A stretch of DNA of 11,985 nucleotides, taken from contig JAKAXP010000052.1 in the NCBI GenBank assembly GCA_021816545.1, positions 1 to 11,985 of the forward strand, in the 5' to 3' direction. Position numbers and translations under genes: made by a program. This DNA comes from Bacteroidota bacterium (GTDB lineage Bacteria; Bacteroidota; Bacteroidia; Bacteroidales; VadinHA17). Positions 6,980 through 11,985 of this stretch are shown in pieces. Every line of letters begins with the position of its first letter. The stretch's first letter is position 1. The notes beneath the pieces were generated by a model. It ran no database searches, had not been told where the DNA came from, and was given only the letters and a program-made list of their open reading frames with translations.

Positions 6980-7027
6980 CCGGACACCCGAATCCCGGGA
7001 AACAGAAGTCCTGGTGTCTGGATTTTT
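6980..7027 (+). terminator. Hairpin terminator after mltG
   Basis: CCGGACACC (6980-6988) pairs with GGTGTCTGG (7013-7021), 9 bp with one G-U pair. The 24-base loop itself contains the self-complementary TCCCGGGA. A run of five T follows at 7023-7027. It begins 7 bases past the mltG stop. It faces the convergent glycosyltransferase gene and has no T-run on the minus strand, so it mainly serves the plus strand. Confidence 0.65.
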
Positions 7028-7045
7028 GCAGTTAATCAGCTGGAG

Positions 7046-8194
7046 TCACTGCTCCGGGTTGTAGTTTTCTACTGTCTCGATTATTCTTCTGGCATTGACA
7101 TCATTGTCAGCTACCTCCCTGAGAAGCAGGTTGCGTCTCTCCCTCATTTCAGTGGTGAAGACATCGCCCATAAGTGTCTCCGTCAGGGTGACCCACTCAC
7201 CGGGTTTGACAGCCACATGGCACAGGTCTCCAAGCCCTGTTCCGGAAACCACTGCCGGTGAGGCAACAACATGCCTTCCGGAGCAGAGCGAATTGATGAG
7301 CTTCAGCTTCATCCCGGTAGGCTGAGTTGCGTGGAGAAGGCATACCTGGGCATTTGCGATAAGATCATTCATCTGGTTCACGGATGGATTGGGAACCAGT
7401 TTTACATGTCTGAGCGATGAGACTGCCTCTGACAGTTCAGCCGAAGGCCTTTTGCCGGCAAGTACTGTGCGATGCTTCCAGTGCGGAGCCACTTCCCTTA
7501 GGATATAAAGGGCCGCAGCATCATTCTCAGCTGTTGAAAAATCACCGTGCATCAGCACATAGTCACCTCTGCCGTTGGTTGCCGGGCATTCGTCAGCCGG
7601 ATGGAAAGGCCCCACAAAAACTGCGTTGCCATATCTGGAACTGAAATACTCAGTGTCTCCCGGTGATATGCAGAGAAGCCATGATGCCCCGGCAAGTTTG
7701 GGTTCATACCGCTCCAGTTTCCTGGCCTCCGTAGCATAATAGATCTTCCTGAAGGGGTTCTTTTCGGCCGCTGCAAGGTTACGGTAGTAAACATGCTCAA
7801 TGTTGTGAGTCCTTACCATTATTATCCTTCCCTCAAAAGCTTTATGGCCAAGATACCATGTGGTGTGCAGTCCCTCGAAGATGATCGGATGGGTGTCGGC
7901 AAGCAGGTTTTTGAGCAGGAGATCGTTCCTGCGCGATACCACAATAAACGGTTCCTTGCGAAAAAGGTGGAACAGGTTAAGCTCCCGCCTGTAGTAATGA
8001 ATTCTCAGGCATTCGCGTTCCAGCGTTCTGGAGCGGCCCCGGCCGTAGCTGAAACAATGGAGAATAACCCCTACACCCTGTTTCCTGAGGGCGCTTATCT
8101 TGTAAAACACATCCATAATGCCTCCGTAATCCGGAGGATACGGAACATTGAAGCTTACAAGATGTACTATCCTTTTCGGGGGAGCTTTCTCCAT
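7046..8194 (-). CDS. GT4-like glycosyltransferase (GT-B fold)
   Basis: Predicted cytoplasmic or membrane-associated glycosyltransferase for a surface glycan; donor and acceptor unknown. The product is 382 residues. The N-terminal half begins KRIVHLVSFNVPYPPDYGG (acceptor-domain strand and glycine loop, residues 7-25) and holds EGLHTTWYLG (108-116) and RTHNIEHVYY (128-137), a pattern I associate with Bacteroidales surface-glycan transferases. The C-terminal half shows YVLMHGDFSTAEN and the GT4 donor-site signature TGMKLKLINSLCSGRHVVAS (293-312). The usual EX7E pair is not obvious. The frame extends to a TTG at 8215, but that TTG lies inside a promoter -7 element, and the ATG at 8194 has TTAAGGCAG just before it, so the ATG is the start. 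It is divergent from the next glycosyltransferase. Confidence 0.78.
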   Translation of the reverse strand: MEKAPPKRIVHLVSFNVPYPPDYGGIMDVFYKISALRKQGVGVILHCFSYGRGRSRTLERECLRIHYYRRELNLFHLFRKEPFIVVSRRNDLLLKNLLADTHPIIFEGLHTTWYLGHKAFEGRIIMVRTHNIEHVYYRNLAAAEKNPFRKIYYATEARKLERYEPKLAGASWLLCISPGDTEYFSSRYGNAVFVGPFHPADECPATNGRGDYVLMHGDFSTAENDAAALYILREVAPHWKHRTVLAGKRPSAELSEAVSSLRHVKLVPNPSVNQMNDLIANAQVCLLHATQPTGMKLKLINSLCSGRHVVASPAVVSGTGLGDLCHVAVKPGEWVTLTETLMGDVFTTEMRERRNLLLREVADNDVNARRIIETVENYNPEQ

Positions 8195-8212
8195 CTGCCT
8201 TAAAACAATGCA

Positions 8213-8220
8213 CAAACATA
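8213..8220 (-). promoter_or_regulatory. Bacteroidota -7 element for the leftward glycosyltransferase
   Basis: Read on the minus strand, TATGTTTG matches TAnnTTTG exactly, 18 bases before the ATG at 8194 and preceded by an AT-rich tract. A TTTG at the -33 position is not evident. It overlaps the alternative TTG start and argues against that start. Confidence 0.45.
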
Positions 8221-8239
8221 GCTAAAAAAAATTCTTTTG

Positions 8240-8247
8240 TATCTTTC
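8240..8247 (+). promoter_or_regulatory. Possible -7 element for the rightward glycosyltransferase
   Basis: TATCTTTC differs from TAnnTTTG only at its last base and follows an A/T-rich run and TTTTG. It lies 49 bases before the ATG at 8297, leaving a leader of about 40 bases. Together with the minus-strand element at 8213-8220 it suggests divergent promoters about 20 bases apart. Confidence 0.35.
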
Positions 8248-8296
8248 AACCGCCGTGATACCCTAAAACTCTAAAGGCATACCCGGCAGGCAGCCA

Positions 8297-9424
8297 ATGA
8301 AAGCAGTAATAGCAGTTATAAGTGACCTCTCAACCGATATGAGGGTTAGGAAACTGGCGATGCTTATGGCTGAAGAGAGGCTGGATGTGACAGTTATAGG
8401 CAGAGCCTCATCCGCACGGTTACCTGATGAAATGCAGGGGATCACGTTTGAAAGGATCAGAATCACTTTCAGGAAGGGGCCGGCAATGTACCTGATGTTT
8501 AACATCTGTCTCTTCTTCAGGCTTCTTTCCCGGCGGTTTGATATTTATGTGGCCTCCGACCTTGACACCCTGGCACCATGTTATGTGATCTCAGGGCTTT
8601 TCAGGAAAAAACTGGTATATGACTCCCATGAATACTTTACCGGGCAGTTCGGACTGAGTGAGAGGCGTTTCAAATATTTCATCTGGAAAAGCGCAGAACG
8701 ACTAATGGTGCCTCGGATCAGGTTTATGATTACGGTCAGCGATTCAATAGCAGCGCTTTACAGGGATGAGTACGGAGTTGACCCTGTTGTTGTAAGGAAT
8801 GTTGCACCATCGGTGGACCACCTGACCACCCGCGAAAGGAGTGAACTCGGAGCAGGGAAGGATGAGTTGCTTGTGCTTTTACAGGGATCGGGAATAAACG
8901 GCGGACGGGGGGCGGAGGAGCTGGTAAGTGCTGTTTCAATGACATCAGGAGTAAGGCTTGCCATCATAGGGTCAGGTGATATAATTGATCATCTTAAGGA
9001 AAAAGCCCTTGCAGGCGAAGCGCACGACAGGATTATCTTCATGCCCAGGATGCCATGGGAGGAGATGATATGTTACACGATGTGCTGCGATGCCGGCCTG
9101 TCACTTGATACCGATACATGTATCAACCAGCGTTTCAGCCTGCCAAACAAGCTGTTTGATTATATTGCTGCCGGATTGCCCGTGCTGGTGTCGCCACTGC
9201 CGGAGGTTTCAGCCCTGGTGACCGGTTATGACTGCGGGATTGTGCTTGATGAAGTAACCCCTGAAGAAATTGCCCGAAAGCTTCAGCATCTTGCTGACGA
9301 CCGCTCACTGTTGCGTCGGCTCAGGCAGGGGGCTGAGAAGGCACGCGGTGATCTTAACTGGGAAAAGGAAAAGGTATTGGAACAAGAACTGATCAGGATT
9401 GTTATTAACTCAAAATTATATTAA
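8297..9424 (+). CDS. GT4-family glycosyltransferase
   Basis: Predicted retaining GT-B glycosyltransferase using a nucleotide-sugar donor, probably in surface glycan assembly; the exact sugar cannot be read from sequence. The product is 375 residues. The N-terminal domain opens KAVIAVISDLSTDMRVRKLA, has ASDLDTLAP (86-93), VYDSHEYFTGQF (107-118) and TVSDS (146-150). The C-terminal domain has VLLQGSGINGGRGAEELV (193-210), AIIGSGD (222-228) and the GT4 donor-site block SLPNKLFDYIAAGLPVLVSP (281-300) with PEVSALV. A hydrophobic stretch at about 62-76 may touch the membrane. The ATG at 8297 has GGCAGG upstream. Its last base overlaps the start codon of the next gene (TAATG), implying translational coupling. 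Confidence 0.88.
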   Translation: MKAVIAVISDLSTDMRVRKLAMLMAEERLDVTVIGRASSARLPDEMQGITFERIRITFRKGPAMYLMFNICLFFRLLSRRFDIYVASDLDTLAPCYVISGLFRKKLVYDSHEYFTGQFGLSERRFKYFIWKSAERLMVPRIRFMITVSDSIAALYRDEYGVDPVVVRNVAPSVDHLTTRERSELGAGKDELLVLLQGSGINGGRGAEELVSAVSMTSGVRLAIIGSGDIIDHLKEKALAGEAHDRIIFMPRMPWEEMICYTMCCDAGLSLDTDTCINQRFSLPNKLFDYIAAGLPVLVSPLPEVSALVTGYDCGIVLDEVTPEEIARKLQHLADDRSLLRRLRQGAEKARGDLNWEKEKVLEQELIRIVINSKLY

Positions 9425-9651
9425 TGTCAAGGACGTTTCTGAAGAAGTATTCACCCGAGATTACCGGAACGGTGCTTGGGGCAGTGGGTGGATTCCTGTA
9501 CTGGAAGTACGTGGGCTGCGTATCGGGAACCTGTACTATCAAGTCGAACTGGTATCTGATGGTGCCGTGGGCCGCGGTACTTGGATATCTTGCCGGATCC
9601 GTGGTCGGTGATCTGATCAGGAAAAGGAAGAAGCCTCCGGAACAGGAGTGA
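9424..9651 (+). CDS. Small two-helix membrane protein, DUF6132-like
   Basis: Function unknown. The product is 75 residues: a basic start (MSRTFLKKY), helix 1 (about 12-30, ITGTVLGAVGGFLYWKYVG), a short loop with Cys32-Val-Ser-Gly-Thr-Cys37, then IKSNWYLMVPWAAVLGYLAGSVVGDLI (helix 2, about 43-65) and a charged tail (RKRKKPPEQE). The GC-x-SGTC-x-I-x-S-N pattern between two helices resembles the DUF6132 family of Bacteroidota (from memory). The two Cys, five apart, could form a disulfide or bind a metal or thiol. The ATG overlaps the glycosyltransferase stop by one base. With the positive-inside rule, both termini are likely cytoplasmic and the Cys loop outside. Confidence 0.8.
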   Translation: MSRTFLKKYSPEITGTVLGAVGGFLYWKYVGCVSGTCTIKSNWYLMVPWAAVLGYLAGSVVGDLIRKRKKPPEQE

Positions 9652-9725
9652 TATTTGCCATGATTTTCCAATCAGGGAAGTTTGTATATTGCATACATAT
9701 TTCATTCAGAAACCAACCCTGATCA

Positions 9726-11189
9726 ATGAAGACCAACAGAAGAAATTTTCTCCGCACTGCTGCAGTAGCCGGGGCAGGAACCGTTACAGCAGCCGGTATC
9801 GCATCATGCACCCGCCGTGAAACATCAACCGAAGCCATGGCGGAGGTAAGGGCAGCAGTCATGGCCACCCACACCCAGAACTTTAACATGTCAGGTTATG
9901 CCGCGCCACCGCTGGAAAAGGTGCGCATTGGATTCATCGGTCTTGGCATGAGGGGACCGGGTGCAGTGGAGCGTATGGCTCATATCGAGGGAGTGGAGAT
10001 AGCTTCGCTGTGCGACAAGTATCCTGACAGGGTTGACAGGATGCAGGAGATGCTGACCAAGTTCAGCCTTCCGAAGGCAAAGGGGTTCAGCGGGAGTGAG
10101 GAGGCCTGGAAAGGGCTGTGTGATGATCCTGACATTGACCTGGTATATATATGCACACCCTGGGCATGGCATACTCCGATGGCTGTATATGCCATGGAGG
10201 CAGGTAAACATGTTGCAGTTGAGGTTCCGGCAGCAAAGACGGTTGAGGAGTGCTGGCAACTTGTTGAGGTATCGGAGCGAACCAGGAAACACTGCATGCA
10301 GCTCGAAAACTGCTGCTATGACTTTTTCGAGTTGCTGACACTCAATATGGCCCGACAGGGTCTCTTCGGTGACATAGTGCACGGCGAGGGGGCATATATT
10401 CATGACCTGCGCTGGGATTTCACCTATGACAAGAACGGTTATGCTGACATGTGGAGGCTTAAGGAGAACGTGCGCAACGGAAACCTTTACCCGACTCACG
10501 GTCTGGGTCCGGTATGCCAGGTGATGAATATCAACAGGGGTGACAGGATGGATTACCTGACTTCCCTGTCGACCAATGACTTCACCATGGCAAAGGAGCT
10601 TGACCAGCTGGCAAAGGAAGATCCGTTCTACGCCCCGTTTGCAGGCAAGGCTTACCGCGGCAATATGAATACTACTCTCGTCAGGACCGGTCTCGGAAGG
10701 AGCATAATGATTCAGCATGATGTATCAAGCCCAAGGCCATACTCGAGGATACATCTCATCAGCGGCACCAAGGGCATAGCACAGAAATGGCCCTCACCGG
10801 CAAGGATAGCTTTGGGCCATTCGTGGCTTTCACCTGAGGATCAGGCAGCACTGGAGGCACAGCATACACCCGAAATTGTAAAAAGGGTGGGAGAGATGGC
10901 GAAGGCCATCGGAGGCCATGGCGGGATGGACTTCATAATGGACTGGAGGCTTATTGACTGTCTCAGAAACGGCCTGCCTCTCGATCAGGATGTATATGAT
11001 GCAGCCCTGTGGAGCGTGATCACCCCGCTCAGTGAGTGGTCAGTGGCAAACAGGGCTTCATCGATAGATGTTCCTGACTTTACCTGCGGCTCCTGGAAAA
11101 CCAATATTCCTGTTGATCCCAACATCCCTGCCGGAGGAAATACGCGTGTTATCGGCCTGAAGGGAAGTGAAAACCAGCTGGAGGTCTGA
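9726..11189 (+). CDS. Gfo/Idh/MocA-fold protein, GH109-like, Tat lipoprotein
   Basis: Probably an exported NAD-dependent glycosidase or related carbohydrate enzyme. The product is 487 residues. Arg5-Arg6 in RRNFLR and the following weakly hydrophobic run form a Tat signal; Ile-Ala-Ser-Cys28 is a lipobox. The NAD-binding fold has GFIGLGMRGPG (69-79; GxGxxG at 72-77) and ASLCDKYPDRV. Classical dehydrogenases of the fold have EKP after GKHV; here it is Glu166-Val-Pro, so the dehydrogenase lysine is absent. ENCCYDFFELL (194-204), EGAYIHDLRW (221-230) and NLYPTHGLGP (253 onward, with Tyr255 and His258) match, from memory, GH109 alpha-N-acetylgalactosaminidase-like proteins, which use a bound NAD in a redox-assisted hydrolysis. 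Export of a Tat substrate fits prebound NAD. Substrate is uncertain; a non-hydrolytic oxidoreductase remains possible. It stands alone, 74 bases after the DUF6132-like gene. Confidence 0.87.
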   Translation: MKTNRRNFLRTAAVAGAGTVTAAGIASCTRRETSTEAMAEVRAAVMATHTQNFNMSGYAAPPLEKVRIGFIGLGMRGPGAVERMAHIEGVEIASLCDKYPDRVDRMQEMLTKFSLPKAKGFSGSEEAWKGLCDDPDIDLVYICTPWAWHTPMAVYAMEAGKHVAVEVPAAKTVEECWQLVEVSERTRKHCMQLENCCYDFFELLTLNMARQGLFGDIVHGEGAYIHDLRWDFTYDKNGYADMWRLKENVRNGNLYPTHGLGPVCQVMNINRGDRMDYLTSLSTNDFTMAKELDQLAKEDPFYAPFAGKAYRGNMNTTLVRTGLGRSIMIQHDVSSPRPYSRIHLISGTKGIAQKWPSPARIALGHSWLSPEDQAALEAQHTPEIVKRVGEMAKAIGGHGGMDFIMDWRLIDCLRNGLPLDQDVYDAALWSVITPLSEWSVANRASSIDVPDFTCGSWKTNIPVDPNIPAGGNTRVIGLKGSENQLEV

Positions 11190-11208
11190 GACCGAATCCT
11201 GACATAAA

Positions 11209-11240
11209 CCGGTAAAAAGAATAACCGGATAATATATTTT
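11209..11240 (+). terminator. Weak hairpin after the GH109-like gene
   Basis: CCGGT (11209-11213) can pair with ACCGG (11224-11228) around a 10-base A-rich loop, followed by an AT-rich run with TTTT reaching 11240. The stem is only 5 bp, so termination here would be partial at best. It directly precedes the promoter-like element of the next gene. Confidence 0.25.
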
Positions 11241-11241
11241 T

Positions 11242-11249
11242 TACATTTG
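11242..11249 (+). promoter_or_regulatory. Bacteroidota -7 element for the HyfB-like gene
   Basis: TACATTTG matches TAnnTTTG exactly and is followed by C, a frequent extension, 19 bases before the ATG at 11269. The upstream 20 bases are AT-rich but have no TTTG at -33. This marks the right-edge gene as the likely first gene of a new transcription unit. Confidence 0.5.
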
Positions 11250-11268
11250 CGGGCAAAAATCCGGCTAA

Positions 11269-11985
11269 ATGTTTGGGTCAACAGGCTTCCTGGTAATCTT
11301 AATTCTTTCACTGCTTGTTTTTGCGGTGTCTGAACGGCTGAAGTACTGGTTCACCATGGCACTGCTGGTTGCAGGCATTGTAATCACAACTGCCTGGAGT
11401 GCAGGTATCCTGGCAGGTTCGGTCCAGACGAGGGAAATCCCCCTTTTCAATCCGGAAGGCGGTACTTCAGTGGTGCTCGTAATAGATACGCTGTCAGCAT
11501 ATTTTACACTTGTAATCAACATCACGGTACTGATCGGATTCCTTTATGCCAGGGGCTATCTTGAACCGTACCGTGCAAGAATGAATGCGCTCCGTTTTTC
11601 AATTCATTATTTCTCATACCTGTGGCTCTGGTTCTCAATGGTGATGGTTGTGATGATCCGTGACGGGCTCCCGTTTCTGATTGTATGGGAAATAATGGCA
11701 CTATCATCATTCTTCCTGGTGATTTTTGATGCTGAAGACCGGAACATCATGAAGACAGGGATCAGTTATCTGATACAGATGCACGTGGGGATGTTCTTCA
11801 TACTCTTCGCCTTCTTGCTCTTACAGAAAGATACAGGCAGAATGAGTTTTGATGCCCTGGGTGAATATTTTGCAGGCAACCGCAACCTTCCGTTGTTTAT
11901 CCTTTTCTTCACCGGATTTGCCATCAAGGCCGGATTCATACCGTTGCATACCTGGCTCCCGGAGGCACATCCTGCAGCCAGATCG
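11269..11985 (+). CDS. Proton-conducting membrane subunit, HyfB/HycC/NuoL-like, 3'-truncated by the window edge
   Basis: The frame is open from ATG 11269 to the last base: 239 residues, roughly the N-terminal third to half of a family member. Seven or so hydrophobic helices are visible: about 5-20, 28-50, 75-93, 114-130, 134-153, 167-186 and 208-224. Family landmarks are Glu141 in VWEIMALSSFFLV, the conserved TM5 glutamate of antiporter-like subunits, and Lys220 in KAGFIPLHTWLPEAHPAA, the TM7 lysine block. MALSSFFLVIFDAED favours the HyfB/HycC (hydrogenase-4 or formate hydrogenlyase) branch over NuoL. The following residues read Arg238-Ser239, where Pro-Ser is common. It probably opens an operon for a group-4 hydrogenase-like or related ferredoxin-linked membrane complex, whose other subunits would lie beyond the window. 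Confidence 0.85.
   Translation, partial: MFGSTGFLVILILSLLVFAVSERLKYWFTMALLVAGIVITTAWSAGILAGSVQTREIPLFNPEGGTSVVLVIDTLSAYFTLVINITVLIGFLYARGYLEPYRARMNALRFSIHYFSYLWLWFSMVMVVMIRDGLPFLIVWEIMALSSFFLVIFDAEDRNIMKTGISYLIQMHVGMFFILFAFLLLQKDTGRMSFDALGEYFAGNRNLPLFILFFTGFAIKAGFIPLHTWLPEAHPAARS

Noticed and set aside
7793..8203. Plus-strand open frame of 136 residues opposite the leftward glycosyltransferase
   Set aside because: It lies wholly within the conserved N-terminal half of that gene and shows no family features.
9891..10718. Long minus-strand open frame opposite the GH109-like gene (275 residues)
   Set aside because: It has no recognisable domain, and the plus-strand gene shows strong family motifs over the same bases, so it is a shadow frame.

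Overview
The window looks like an ordinary chromosomal stretch of an anaerobic member of the Bacteroidota (Bacteroidales/Marinilabiliales type). The evidence is an OMP_b-brl-type outer-membrane barrel, a small Bacteroidota-style zinc-ribbon protein, a DUF6132-like membrane peptide and a GH109-like Tat lipoprotein. Several upstream regions also carry TAnnTTTG -7 elements, the hallmark of the Bacteroidota primary sigma factor. The anaerobic reading rests on a ferredoxin-linked indolepyruvate oxidoreductase at the left edge and a hydrogenase-4/complex-I-like membrane subunit at the right edge. I see no rRNA, tRNA, CRISPR array, insertion sequence or phage gene.

Layout, left to right. (1) 1-1789: the 3' part of iorA and complete iorB, one base apart, encoding a 2-oxoacid (arylpyruvate):ferredoxin oxidoreductase. 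(2) 1790-1974: a convergent intergenic region with a perfect 10-bp GC hairpin, then ssb on the minus strand (1975-2439), whose product lacks the usual acidic C-terminal tip. (3) 2440-2647: a divergent intergenic region with a 14-bp dyad, then a 130-residue zinc-ribbon protein (GTG start), a secreted thioredoxin-fold protein and an outer-membrane beta-barrel protein closed by a strong intrinsic terminator at 4401-4437. (4) 4469-6972: cls (cardiolipin synthase) and mltG (endolytic murein transglycosylase) as a tight pair, closed by a hairpin terminator that also separates it from the next, convergent gene. (5) 7046-9651: two divergent GT4-like glycosyltransferases, the rightward one overlapping a small two-helix membrane protein by one base. 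(6) 9726-11189: a Tat-exported, probably lipidated Gfo/Idh/MocA-fold protein resembling GH109 glycosidases. (7) 11269 to the edge: the N-terminal 239 residues of a proton-conducting HyfB/NuoL-like subunit.

Functionally the middle of the window is about the cell envelope: phospholipid synthesis, peptidoglycan chain release, surface glycan transfer, an outer-membrane barrel and a periplasmic thiol protein. The two ends concern ferredoxin-linked energy metabolism: IorAB would produce reduced ferredoxin, and the membrane subunit at the right edge may belong to a complex that consumes it, but that link is inference only. I found no convincing new multi-gene system. The points most worth a second look are the missing ferredoxin domain of IorA, the tip-less SSB, the thioredoxin-fold protein without the usual cis-proline, and the glycosyltransferase/DUF6132-like overlap.
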